A stretch of DNA of 64,000 nucleotides from Halichondria panicea (GCF_963675165.1 NC_087393.1:4768202-4832201); one strand, 5' to 3'; numbered from the stretch's first letter, positions 11,851-22,420 are shown. Notes: generated from the sequence alone by a model not told the origin. Program-made: numbers and translations.

Positions 11851-12912
11851 AGAATACAGAAACATTTTTATCCATTTGTATTATTGCTTTTGCATCACTA
11901 GAGGCTAACAAAACAATTTCATATGGTTACAAACAGCTACTGGAACTAAACATTCAACCAGCCTCTCCCCACTCCCCTCACCTGGGTTGTTGGGATGTAT
12001 GGCCAGTGCTCTCCCAAAGGTGCGACTGAGAGACACCTTGTGTCCACACTGTTTCGAGAACTCTATGTGCTGTAACCATAGCTTCAGGTCACCTTTGAAC
12101 TTTTTCAGGGCACGCTACGAAATCAAGTTAAAAATAACTGTGCAGGTATTGAAAGCAATTTAATGAGAACTTACATTGAACAGTGAGTGTATTCTGTTCA
12201 GAATGCCATTCTCTGCATCATACTTAGTGGTAGGTACTCCCAATCTCTGTAAGAAAAATAAATGCACTAATCATAAAAATGACACCACCTCACAGTGCAT
12301 GACGCTACGATTATGTAGCTTTGAAGTTAATTCCAAGAGAGCACTCCCGGATTAGATGGGACCGTAAAAGCAAGTCTCTAATAAAAACAAGTTCTCTCAA
12401 AAGCTCAAGTGCTTAGCGATGTTACAGTATAATCCGAAAGAGTTGGGAACTTAATTGCATGCAAACTATACTGCACAAACTACGGAGAGAACAAAATTAT
12501 ATAAACAGGTTTGAACAAGATAGGAAGTGCTTTGCTATGGCTTACAAGTAACGGCACTGTGCAGGTGCAAGGCTAAACTATAGCTGTGTACTCTTAATAC
12601 CTGATACAGTATTAATAATAAAACGTACTTTCTTCCTGTGCTGTCTCAGCTGCTCCAGATGCATCTCGTACTGCACAGCTGCTAGGAAGTCCTCCTTACG
12701 AGCCGGCCTCCTCAACAGCTTGTACTCATGGTTACGTCTACGCCTCACAATCTGTCTGAGAGTCAAAAAAAGTAAATTGCTTGTCGAGTGTCTTCCTTTG
12801 ATTTTTTTTATTATGCTCACTTAATTTCGTCATGAGTGAATATCCCAGAGCTCTCCAGCTCTTCCAATTGAGGGAGCATGGACTCCAGGTTCCTATGGAC
12901 TACCTCAGCCAT
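8035..12912 (-). CDS. UTP6: UTP6, HAT-repeat subunit of the U3 snoRNP / SSU processome
   Basis: A gene of about 15 exons. The start at 12912 gives MAEVVHRNLESMLPQLEELE, matching the UTP6 N-terminus, followed by RRRRNHEYKLLRRPARKEDF. HAT-repeat exons follow: about 12247-12181, 12115-11975, 11766-11647 (LWVMAAKFEFEDMKD), 11237-11110, 10810-10725, 10660-10574, 10344-10184, 9801-9555 (SLPLWIARLSSC), 9290-9206, 9153-9040 and 8717-8559. The last exon, about 8203-8035, ends SESAVVT. UTP6 is needed for nucleolar processing of 18S pre-rRNA; its half-a-TPR repeats scaffold the UTP-B complex. Length (roughly 590 residues) is normal for the family and no break is visible. It is head-to-head with SLC25A10. 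Confidence 0.93.
10050..10113. repeat. MITE-like end fragment in UTP6 intron
   Basis: The stretch ends CCCGCTATACGGTAT, the terminal motif shared by the inverted-repeat elements at 51657, 56632 and 39079. No clear matching left arm is seen, so this is probably a decayed or one-sided copy. Confidence 0.4.
11816..11848. repeat. (GT)n microsatellite in UTP6 intron
   Basis: About 16 GT dinucleotides, read as (CA)n in the transcribed strand. The tract lies in the intron roughly 50 nt upstream of the acceptor of the exon at 11766. Confidence 0.9.
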
Positions 12913-13139
12913 TGCCACACGAGTGAGGGACAGAGAAAACGGTGATAAAAGAACTGCTCTAAAGAAGAAGAGACTCTTTTGCAAACCACGTGGCTTGCTA
13001 CTAATGCCCTTTGACCCCTGCCCCTCCCCCCTTTCAAGCCAGCATGGTCCAATAAAAAGAACTTGACTTATGTACCAGTACAAAGACATGGTTTAGACAC
13101 TTGCTTACTAAAAGGAAGAGAAACAAACTAAACAGGACA
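12913..13139. promoter_or_regulatory. Divergent promoter: UTP6 / SLC25A10, with E-box
   Basis: This 227-bp spacer lies between the UTP6 start (12912, minus) and the carrier start (13140, plus). It contains a palindromic CACGTG E-box at 12987-12992. Overlapping short frames here have no domain and are judged spurious. Confidence 0.55.
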
Positions 13140-16100
13140 ATGGTTGCTTCAGTGAGTGCATCAGAGCCTAAGAAGGTGACCACAGTTAGGAGCAAGGGTC
13201 ACAGATGGTATTTGGGTGGACTGGCTTCTGCAGGAGCTGCAGCCTGTACTCATCCTTTGGACCTGCTCAAAGTCAGTAACTGACACCATCTCTGCAACCA
13301 ACTGTAATCTACGGGATGCTTGGATAAGCCTTTAATACGGGCGGTGGCTGACATTTAATTTTATCCATCCAGCAAGTATTAAGCCATTGTGTAAATGTTC
13401 TGCTGTACATTTGAAAGCTGTGACTAAACTGGTGTTGATTTGAAATGCATCATTGTCAAAATAACTTTTAATGACTATAGCCTCGTACTTTTTCCCAAAA
13501 TTCTACTGTTCTTTTAGCTACCTTTGGGAGCCGGTCGTAAAGCATTCAGTAGCTCTCAGAATGGCCTATTGTATATCTACTGTGATTAGATTTGACAAAA
13601 GCAAAAATGTTAATATTTTCGTCATCTGCAGGTTCACTTGCAAACCCAGCAAGAGGTAGTGCAAGGTTTTGTAGGTACCACGTTCAATGTTGTGAAGCGC
13701 CATGGCTTCCTCACTCTCTATAATGGACTCTCTGCATCTCTCTCCAGACAGGTCAGCCATTGTAGAGTACAGAGGATTTCTAGTTAGTTGATTTATGCTA
13801 TTTATTAACAAGGGTGTCGACAACTTCAGACGAGTAGGGAGGCTCTGAGGTTGGCAAGGAGCACTGACTCTTAATACACAACCAATATGGTATTAAGAAA
13901 CTGGGGGGGGATTCACAGCTCCTGGAGCCCCCTATTGCCTACGGGCTTGATTTAAAGTGCAGCCAACCATGAACACCTCATCCACACACACTGTTTGTGT
14001 GCAGCCAACCATGACACCTTTGTTGTGTGCGTGTGTGTTTACTTGCCTAATGCAATTAGTGGTCTGGTTGGCTGCTCCAGCTAAAAAGCATTCAAACAAC
14101 TTGAAAGTCCTCTGTATTCCCAGTGCTATACTGCACATCAACTAGTGGGTGTCGGCCGTATGCAGCCAACTACATTCATGACTGTTATGTTGACTGCAGC
14201 TTTCGTACTCAACTATTCGGTTTGGAGTGTACGAGATTCTACGGCCTGAGCTAGCTGCCAGGAACGGAGGTCAGTGAAGTGTATTCGGTCACTAGGTATT
14301 TGATCACATGAGATGTTTGCTTCCTGCACTGCTTTCAACTTTACATTCACTAGCATAATTTTATAATGATGTACAAGATTGCAAGCTAGATTAATATATA
14401 ATCCTTTAGTCTTACAGACCTGTCTGTAGTATTGTTTTTCAAATACTATAACATGTGTTGTATGACCTATACATTGCATTTTCAGGTACGATTCCGTTCT
14501 ACCAGAAAATCCTACTAGGAGCATTCGGAGGTGAGATATTGTAATTTCAATGATTCTGTTTCATTTTCTGGAAGGTGGTTTGGAAATATACCATTCTTAA
14601 TGTGAACATTTTATGCTTTCAGAATTGAATTCACGGAATTCAAGTTATGGCGACTGAAAGAGTAGTTCCGTAGCCATAATTATCGTATAACTAAGTACCG
14701 CTTCCTTATTTGCATGGGCACTGCTGCTATCATATGCAGTGCCCTGTGTGTACTGACCCTACATAGACTCTCACTCTCTTGTATCCCCTACTCCTCCTTC
14801 CCCCTCTTCCCCACTGTTGTTAAACTACTTAACCACAACCCTATCCGCTAGTATAGTCACAAGCATGCAAATGCATGAGTGTGTGTGTTCTGTATAATAC
14901 CAGGAACTGATTGTATTTGCAGGTCTTTGTGGAGGGATAGTGGGAAGCCCGTTTGATGTCATCAACATACGGTATTAAAACACTTATCAACACAGTTGTC
15001 TCAGATCGATGCACCCTTTCATAAAGCTAAGCATGCGCTTCAGATACATAACATTTTAAAAGAGGCGTGGCTGTATTGTGACGTGGTACATATTCATACA
15101 GAATGCAAAATGATGTCAAGTTGCCTCCTGAGAAAAGAAGAAGGTATAGTCTGTATCAACAATAATAAGTGCCATTATATGAGTTCCCTTCATGCAGATA
15201 CAAGCATGTCATCGATGGTATCAGAAGAGTCGCAGTAGAAGGTAAGAACATTGCCATGTACAGTGTACATAGAATGCACCGTGTGCACTGTGTTAATTGT
15301 GTATAATATTGTACTCACCCTCTTTGCTTATTCCAGAGGGATTCTTCAAGCTGTGGACTGGAGCTTCTCTCAATATCTGCAGAGCCATTCTCATGACACT
15401 ATCTCAGGTACTAACCTCGTTAAGTGTGCTGCTAGGCAGGGGCTTACTTTCCTGTTACCTCGTTAAGGGTGCTGCTAGGCAGGGGCTTACTCTCCCGTTA
15501 CCTCGTTAAGTGTGCTGCTAGGCAGGGGCTTACTCTCCCGTTACCTCGTTAAGTGTGCTGCTAGGCAGGGGCTTACTCTCCCGTTACCTCGTTAAGTGTG
15601 CTGCTAGGCAGGGGCTTACTCTCCCGTTACCTCGTTAAGTGTGCTGCTAGGCAGGGGCTTACTCTCCCGTTACCTCGTTAAGGGTGCTGCGGCTTACTCT
15701 CCCGTTACCTCGTTAAGGGTGCTGTGGCTTACTCTGCTGTTGAGGGTTCTAATAGGCTTACGTAATAGCTGTCGGTGTATAGGTAAACATGATATTGCTC
15801 ATACACTCTCTTTATACTAGTCTCATGGTTTACCTTGTTCTAGGTGCTACTAGTACTAACTCTCTCACAGCTAGTATACCGGGTTTCAAATGTGAGATTC
15901 CGAATTGCGAGTTTTCGTTCGCATAGATCGCACACGAAAGACTCGCAAAGGAGAGAAGAGCAGCGCATGCAATTGTTAGAAGTGCAATAAGTATCATTTG
16001 CAATTGATTAACTACGCATTCTCAACCCGATATACATGTACGCCCGATATACATGTACGGTAATTATTAGTCAATTTCGGCAAAAGACCAGCTCTGAAAT

Positions 16101-18996
16101 TGTATAATGTACCCAAATTTCTCTGGTTCCCAATACAAGGCTTTAATAGCAGTGTTGATATTCATATCTTAACCATGCAGTGCACAAATGATAGTATCTG
16201 TTATTGTGACAATGTATGCATATAGTGAATGAAAATGAAACTAGTAATTAAATGCTAACATCCTATAATTATGTACTTGTTCTTACAAGGAAGTTATAGT
16301 GGGATTATGCACGGCATTTGTTTTTGGTGTCATAGTTACGTAGTCATCTGCCTCGAAAAACTCTTCAAGCTGCCACTGCAAGGTTTCAAACGTAGGTCTC
16401 TTGCCAGGGTCTTCATCCCAGCAATTTAACATTATCTTATAGAGACTTTCTGGGCAGAACAGCGGCTTGCTCATTCGATAACCTGCTCTGAGCTTCTCAA
16501 CCACTTGTGCATTTGAAACACCAGGATAGGGAGAACGACCAAACGTGGCCAACTCATACAGTAGAATACCGAAAGACCAAATGTCAGACTTGATCGTAAA
16601 TCTGTTTTTAAACATCGCCTCAGGGGCTGTCCACTTGATGGCGAATTTGTCACTGGATGAAGCTTCGTACCACCCACCCTCTGCAACCTGTCTCAACTCT
16701 CCAAGCAAACAGAAATGTTCTTGTCCAACCACAATATTTCTCAGTGCTAAATCTCGATGTATATACCCGTGCTCCTCAAGGGAAGCCATTACTTCAGCTA
16801 TCTGCGTGGCAAGTTTCATCACTTGGGATAGAGTTAAACTATTTTTATTGCTTTGAATGTAGTCGTTCAGGGTTCCTCGTTCTTTAAGCCCTGTAATAAG
16901 GGTCTGCTTATTGCCTGTAGCATAAAACTGGATCGATTTCGATTGCTGGATTTTTTTCGGGAGAAAACTGTCGATCGTGTCTAGTAGTTCGCTTGGAGGT
17001 AGAGTGTTCGGGTTTAGTTTCCTCGCTACTACAGTGAGCTTTGTCCGATAGTTGTTTTGTGAATCACCAGTGGGAGAGTAGTGGCCTCTAAGAACTATTT
17101 TAGTTGGCTTGCTTTTCGATTCTGGTTTTTTTGCTTCACCGTGTATCTTTTCCTCGACTTCTTGTATGAGCGCGTCCTTTCCATCGAGAGTTAGTTTCGT
17201 GTCTGCTCTCGTTTGTGGTTCAATAAGGGTCGTACTGAATTTCTTCATGACCTCTCCCACCCTCTGTAGTACAGGACCTTTAATGCTCATCACTTCTCCT
17301 TTTGTTCCGTTTTTAAGGCCACTATTGGTATACTCCAAACAGGTTGTCATCTGTAGCTGCAGTATCTCTACGCTCTCTTGGTGAGCTGATAGCTCCTGTA
17401 GCTTGTTTTGTGTTTTTGTTTCGAGGAGTTGTAGAATTTGCTCTTTTCTCTGATCGAGTTGTTTGTGCAAATCTTGAATTTCCTTTTTTATGTCAGTCTC
17501 CGCGGCTACTTTTTGATCGTTGATCTCTTTTGCTCTCGTATCGAAGGCTACTAGAGCTTCTCTGATTGTAGTGAGTTTCTCTTTGATTGGCTGTAGGCTA
17601 AAAGCAATCTCATGTTGGTGTTTATCAAAGGCATCTTGTACGAGCTCAAAATAGTGACCTTTGTGGCAATTCATGGAGCAAACAGTGCAGATGAGCTTTG
17701 AGCAAGAGTTGCAGTAGATCTTGAGTTTCTTGTTGGGGTGTTTTTTGCATCGAGGCGTCTGTTTTGAAGGAGCTAGCATCGTGGTATCAGCCGTCACTTT
17801 GAGCATGGGTACTATTTGATGTTCTGCAAGCTCACCCCACATTTTGTGCATTTCTGAGCAATTTTTGCATACAAAGTTCTGGCATTCGCGACAGTACCCT
17901 ACTGCTTGAAATTTCTTGCATTTCTCACAATTGGATTCATGTACTTTAGCGAGAGCCTCATGAACTTCGAAAAGGTGATCGATATAAAAATCAGTGTGAA
18001 GGTCAGCCACTCCGCCCTCCGGTAATGTAGCCACATTTCGACAAGTGGGACAAGTTATGGATTTGCTAGTCTCGTCTTCAACAACTAGTTCTTCGAGACA
18101 TGGTGACGTACAGAAGACATGAAAGCAAGGTAATACTCTAGGCTCCTTAAATTGGCTCAAGCAAATAGAGCACTGCAGTTTAGTATTGATTTTTTTCGCT
18201 TCTTCTTTGGCAGCTATTGGCAAATTTTTTGCCATTGCAGTTCAACAGTTCGATATAGATAGACTTGTACAACAACTATACAGCTCGCTTTTTATAGCTT
18301 CTTGGTTTCAAGGTATTTCTTGTGTATTATTTTGAACATGTTTTGATGGGGATATTTTAAAGGTTATATTCTGAATACAACATGTAGATTTGAGTATACA
18401 AACATTAAGAATTGGTCCATATTCTAAGAGAGCTCATCTGTTATGATGACAGCGCTAGTTGCTTGTCTCTAAAGTGTCCCAATTATCTGTGTTTATTTAT
18501 CGTGTGAGTTATGATATAGCTCACATTTGTTTTCAATTCACAGTAATATTTATATCTCAACTGCAGATTGCTTTCTATGAGCAAGTGAAGCAGATGTTAC
18601 TGGCTACTGGGATCTTCAAGGACAACCCTGTCACTCACTTCACATCAAGCTTTGTAGCTGTGAGTACTGATTTGTGTACATCATTATGTTACACAGGTGG
18701 TTTCCCCTCACAATGCCTCTAATTTGTAGTGCAGTGAATCCTGCTTTTATTACCACTCTATTGATCATGAGATCACCATGCAAGTACTGTACCTAGGCTT
18801 ATACCCTAAAGAGACCACCACTCTATTGATCATGAGACCACTCAGCACTGTCCCCACAAAACTGGAGTCTCACACTATTGACCTCCCTCAAGCGTCCACC
18901 TCTATATAATTATTTTTTAGGTTGATATTATAATCATTGCAAATAATGTGTATAATTTATTTATTGCTAAAACTAGTGCACGCACACCCACCCACC

Positions 18997-19058
<62 letters not shown>

Positions 19059-19614
19059 GTATGGTTGCCACTGCCGCCACACAACCAGTAGATGTTCTTA
19101 AAACAAGGATGATGAATGCACAGCCAGGAGAGTACAAGTCAATCATGCAATGCTTTCTCTATACAGCAAAAACGGGACCCTTAGGTTTCTTCAAGGTACA
19201 GTCAATTGTCTCAATCTTTTGTTGACCTGCTAAATCTGTAAACTCACACTAACATACCTCACACTAACATACGGCACATCTTTTATTATTGCTTATTGCT
19301 TTGAAAGGCCATTTATGTATTCAGAAGAAAAAGCATATAGGGGGGTTATATTGTAGCTAGCCTTTGTCAAAATGGGCTGTTATGTTAGCTGAGTTAGGGT
19401 TGTGCACTTTCACCATTAGAATATGCAATATAGCCCTTTGAAGTGCCATCTATAGCGTATATTTTGCAGTTTTGGTAAATTGCATGTTACATGGTTATGA
19501 CTTGTATTGTTTTTCTCACTACAGGGATTTGTTCCAGCTTTTATTCGACTCGGACCTCACACAATCCTAACTTTTGTATTCTTGGAACAACTTAGAATTC
19601 TGTTACCCAAATAA
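13140..19614 (+). CDS. SLC25A10: Mitochondrial dicarboxylate carrier (11 exons)
   Basis: Exons fit phase exactly: 13140-13271, 13632-13751, 14200-14269, 14486-14530, 14923-14971, 15102-15143, 15198-15241, 15337-15407, 18567-18659, 19058-19195 and 19525-19614, giving 297 residues (human about 287). The three carrier signatures are PLDLLK, PFDVINIR and PVDVLKTR. The reading VHLQTQQEVVQGF then LTLYNGLSASLSRQ, and RFGVYEILRP, identifies the dicarboxylate carrier rather than another SLC25 member. It exchanges malate or succinate for phosphate, sulfate or thiosulfate across the inner membrane. The first donor is GTCAGT. The 3.2-kb intron 8 (15408-18566) hosts a minisatellite and a complete antisense TRIM-kinase gene. 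The acceptor of exon 10 directly follows a long (CA)n tract. Confidence 0.95.
15412..15740. repeat. 43-bp minisatellite in SLC25A10 intron 8
   Basis: About eight head-to-tail copies of a 43-bp unit containing CTCGTTAAGTGTGCTGCTAG and GGGGCTTACTCTCCC. The central copies are almost identical, and the last two are shortened by loss of an internal stretch. It starts within 10 nt of the exon 8 donor at 15408. Open frames across it are simply the repeat translated. Confidence 0.93.
16283..18235 (-). CDS. TRIM (RING, B-box, coiled coil) fused to a Src-like pseudokinase; intronless, nested
   Basis: A 650-residue single-exon protein. RING: C22, C25, C37, H39, C42/C46, C62, C65. Two B-box-type zinc modules lie at about 103-145 and 162-200. 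A coiled coil spans about 205-300. A complete tyrosine-kinase-like domain spans about 378-628. In the kinase, the VAIK lysine aligns with K406 (VVARKL) and the catalytic loop HRDLALRN (493-500) is intact. The DFG triplet is replaced by ELR (513-515) and the glycine loop is degenerate. Activation-loop Y523, KWTAPEA, the SDIWSFGILLYEL helix and CW...RPTF are present, most like Src/Fyn-type kinases. The tail has YVTM (632-635), a YxxM motif of the class bound by PI3K SH2 domains. It is predicted to be a cytosolic E3 ligase with a pseudokinase or weak kinase module. It lies antisense in SLC25A10 intron 8. Confidence 0.92.
   Translation of the reverse strand: MAKNLPIAAKEEAKKINTKLQCSICLSQFKEPRVLPCFHVFCTSPCLEELVVEDETSKSITCPTCRNVATLPEGGVADLHTDFYIDHLFEVHEALAKVHESNCEKCKKFQAVGYCRECQNFVCKNCSEMHKMWGELAEHQIVPMLKVTADTTMLAPSKQTPRCKKHPNKKLKIYCNSCSKLICTVCSMNCHKGHYFELVQDAFDKHQHEIAFSLQPIKEKLTTIREALVAFDTRAKEINDQKVAAETDIKKEIQDLHKQLDQRKEQILQLLETKTQNKLQELSAHQESVEILQLQMTTCLEYTNSGLKNGTKGEVMSIKGPVLQRVGEVMKKFSTTLIEPQTRADTKLTLDGKDALIQEVEEKIHGEAKKPESKSKPTKIVLRGHYSPTGDSQNNYRTKLTVVARKLNPNTLPPSELLDTIDSFLPKKIQQSKSIQFYATGNKQTLITGLKERGTLNDYIQSNKNSLTLSQVMKLATQIAEVMASLEEHGYIHRDLALRNIVVGQEHFCLLGELRQVAEGGWYEASSSDKFAIKWTAPEAMFKNRFTIKSDIWSFGILLYELATFGRSPYPGVSNAQVVEKLRAGYRMSKPLFCPESLYKIMLNCWDEDPGKRPTFETLQWQLEEFFEADDYVTMTPKTNAVHNPTITSL
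18981..19057. repeat. (CCCA)n/(CA)n tract abutting an acceptor
   Basis: A short CCCA run passes into more than 20 CA units and ends in CACACAG, which is the 3' splice site of SLC25A10 exon 10 at 19058. The repeat occupies the place of a normal polypyrimidine tract. Confidence 0.93.
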
Positions 19615-19746
19615 TATATTGTTTTCTATTAATTTTGTACATCATAATTATTGCGTAATAATAATAATAATTATGTCATAATTATTATTATTATGTAAAT
19701 ACAAAATAGATTATGATTCAAATGTGACAAAAAGTTCAACTGTAGG

Positions 19747-20537
19747 TTATGAGTTCAGAATAATCTCAAGTTCTTGACCTTCTTTCAGTCTTTGTACATC
19801 CTTGTCTTTGCGGACCAGTACGTTGGGTAGTTTACGAATCTTTGCCACATCAGATGAGGTCAACTCAAACTCCTCACAAATGGCCGCCAACAGAGACAGA
19901 TAAGTCAGAGATGAGAGCTCCACTTCTACAAAATCGGTCTCCTTTTCTGCAACACGAATTTTAAATGTCACTCCCGGTTTTCTTGAATCGTTTACAGCTA
20001 GTTTAGGCACACCTTTCTCTAAATTCCCATTCATTTTAACTGGTACAATAGTACCACCAGTTATATGGTCGTCTTCCACTTCAACATCGTAATACGGAAA
20101 TACAGGATTCTTTAAATAGTTCGGAACAATAGGTAGGGGGTTGGTATTTTCTAGGGTACATTCTTCAATGGCCTCGGTCGACAATCGAGACGTGAATACT
20201 TCACGAACTTCGGAAGATGTTGCCAATTGCAATGGATGTTCCCCTTTGTGAGTTTCTATTGCTACATCCGCACCACTCTGCAGAAGATGCATCACAACAG
20301 GCGCATGTCCTCTCTTGCATGCCCAGTGTAGAGCTGTCCTGTAGCAGAAAAAAAAATATGACGACATCACGATTACTAAATTCATTGCTTGCTCTATAGA
20401 TGATTACTTATAAGGCCTCTTATTGAACCTACCAGCCGTTCATACTGTTCTGGGAATTGATGCTCACTCCACTTCTCAGCAGCTTCTGCACAGCGTGAAG
20501 ATTTCCAATGCATGCTGCTTCTCTCAGCTCTGCCTCC
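19747..20537 (-). CDS. ANKRD40: ANKRD40 homologue (2 exons)
   Basis: Exons are 20537-20433 and 20338-19747, joined as NG-W-TALHWAC. The N-terminus has two or three ankyrin repeats (REAACIGNLHAVQKLL; TALHWACKRGHAPVVMHLL). A spacer with NPVFPYYDVEVED follows. The C-terminal module FVEVELSSLTY...KIRKLPNVLVRKDKDVQRL ends at EIILNS and is the hallmark of ANKRD40, whose human form has IRKLPNTLLRKDKDV. Molecular function is poorly known. The gene is tail-to-tail with SLC25A10 (133 bp) and head-to-head with the homeodomain gene (183 bp), which carries an almost identical C-terminal module. Confidence 0.93.
19766..19933 (-). repeat. Inverted near-identical tract, ANKRD40 copy
   Basis: These 168 bp match 21864-22031 on the other strand with three mismatches by eye, and similarity stops abruptly at both ends. 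The tract covers the conserved C-terminal module of ANKRD40. Confidence 0.9.
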
Positions 20538-20720
20538 ATTAAAATTTCAATTTTACTTTAGCAAGGGGCTTTCCCTTCTATTTGTATATGCGACCCCGCC
20601 CCTTTATAATTATGAAGGAAGGAGGCGTGGCCCTTGGTGTGGTCTAACCTTGTCAAGAGATGATCGCAAGATCTCTTTGAGCCAAGTTAGTGTGATTTTT
20701 AGACACAACTGGAAGTTGAG
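20538..20720. promoter_or_regulatory. Divergent promoter: ANKRD40 / homeodomain gene
   Basis: A 183-bp spacer between the two start codons. No E-box or other recognisable site is seen. The pair is likely expressed from one bidirectional promoter (inference). Confidence 0.45.
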
Positions 20721-21667
20721 ATGAGCTCAAGTGAGCCAGCTGATTCGTCTCTCAAGAGACCGAGCAATGGTGAACACTTGCCAGCTACCTACACACTCAC
20801 CAACATTGCAGGGGACAATGGAATACTTGCTGATCATGAAAACCATAAATCGGGAGATCTGAATAATATCGACTCGTCTGAGCTGAGTGATGAAGGGGAC
20901 ATCGAAATTGAGCACCTAAGTTCTGGCTATGACGGCAACGCACAATCCCCACACGCTGTTCGCGGTAAACGAACCGTAATAAACATTTGGCAGAAGGCGA
21001 TACTGGAAGACTATTTTCGCAATGGAATGACGAGCGCTTCGATGCAACTTCACTCTCTTCACGTGGCTGCAGCGGAAAAGACCGGACTAGACCTCGGTGT
21101 CATCAAGGTCAGAGTGCGTGCGTATGGATGTATATATGGATGTATAGTGCTTACTACTGAGTTGTGTGTAGACAGCATTGTGTATAATTATTAAATTAAC
21201 CTCATGATTGCATAAGATTAGTTACCCCAGAATTCCAGCGTAGTAATTATATTCTCCATTGAGCTATATACCAAGATGGTTTTGCCAATAATAATAAAAC
21301 TTGTTGGAAAGTTACCCACCATAGTCTTGCATTGTTACAGAAACAATAACAATATAATTATATGCACTTTCAACCGGCCATCCTAACCTCACCCACTATA
21401 TGATAGAACTGGATCAGAAATCGAAGGAGGCCTGCAGCTGCCAGGAGTGCTGAGAGACTCACAAGCCTCATTTCGGCCACCTCTGTTTCAACCACCCCAC
21501 TCAGTGTGCCCTCAATGCTACCTCCCATCCCAATAATTTCCTCAAGCATGGCCATGTCATCCATTTTGACCCCTTCCAACCATCCTCCTCCTAGCCTAGT
21601 GGATGTGTCTGCAGTTCTAGCTCCACCGGCAACCAAAAGACATAATATGGAACCACGTGAGTTCTCA

Positions 21668-21707
<40 letters not shown>

Positions 21708-22152
21708 GGTGTGATTTTTCTCTCCTTTTCTCTGTACAGATGCTGCTAGCCCTACAATTCGAGTACTGAAAACTGTACCACCTTCACACAGTGCACCACA
21801 GGCGTCACAGGCTGAAACACAGTTTCTTGTTAAAGTGCGATTGTCTGAAGTCGATGATGAAGATTTTGTAGAAGTGGAGCTCTCATCTCTGACTTATCAG
21901 TCTCTGTTTGCGGCCATTTGTGAGGAGTTTGAGTTGACCTCATCTGATGTGGCAAAGATTCGTAAACTACCCAACGTACTGGTCCGCAAAGACAAGGATG
22001 TGCAAAGACTGAAAGAAGGTCAAGAACTTGAAGTCGTCATAAACTCAACCCGTCTTCGTGGTTACCATGGCAATTCCATCGTATCCAATGACAACATGCC
22101 TCCGGGAGTTTCGTTGCAAAATTTATCGAGTGGACATTTCATTACCCCGTAG
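20721..22152 (+). CDS. Homeodomain protein with ANKRD40-type C-terminal module (3 exons)
   Basis: Exons 20721-21107, 21407-21656 and 21740-22152 are in phase and give 349 residues. An acidic N-terminus is followed by an atypical homeodomain, from RGKRTVINIWQKAILEDYF to VIKNWIRNRRR. The exon 1-2 splice (ATCAAG to AACTGG) restores helix 3 with W48, N51 and R53 kept. A Ser/Thr/Pro-rich linker (PLSVPSMLPPIPII) follows. The last exon carries KVRLSEVDDEDFVEVELSS...IRKLPNVLVRKDKDVQRL, the ANKRD40 C-terminal module, then a short tail ending HFITP. It is predicted to be a nuclear DNA-binding protein. I cannot place the homeodomain in a named class; KNWI-N-RRR is closer to divergent classes than to ANTP or PRD. 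This fusion is not one I know from other animals. Confidence 0.85.
21671..21702. repeat. (GT)n tract after homeodomain-gene donor
   Basis: About 15 GT units begin 14 nt after the GTGAGT donor at 21657. Confidence 0.9.
21864..22031 (+). repeat. Inverted near-identical tract, homeodomain-gene copy
   Basis: Partner of 19766-19933. The three mismatches change Leu/Gln and Leu/Phe and one silent site. Sequence outside the tract is clearly diverged, the usual footprint of gene conversion between inverted copies. Confidence 0.9.
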
Positions 22153-22420
22153 AACACTTCAATACACATCACTATATAATACAGATACACATCATCATTC
22201 TTCTGTCTTATAATTATTATAAATAGTCTGAGATTAAAATCACCTGATTTTTTTTAATTGGTTATTGATCTTATCATAGACCAACAGATGTTGGTAGACA
22301 AACAACATAATACAGCATGTATAGTAACATAAGAGAACAAAATTACGTAGTGTGATTGAAATGAGACTTAATTTGCTGAGATGAACAGACACAGGAAACA
22401 CGTAATACGTGTACATACAA

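Noticed and set aside
12817-13089. Minus-strand frame extending UTP6 upstream of 12912
   Set aside because: The family N-terminus begins exactly at MAEVVHRN; upstream residues are spacer of the divergent promoter.
15297-15509. Frame with GAARQGLTLPLPR-type repeats
   Set aside because: It is read-through of SLC25A10 exon 8 into the 43-bp minisatellite.
15412-15740. Regular repeats that might suggest a CRISPR array
   Set aside because: Units are contiguous with no unique spacers and lie in a eukaryotic intron.
17109-17384. Plus-strand frame within the TRIM-kinase gene
   Set aside because: Antisense shadow of the coiled-coil region.
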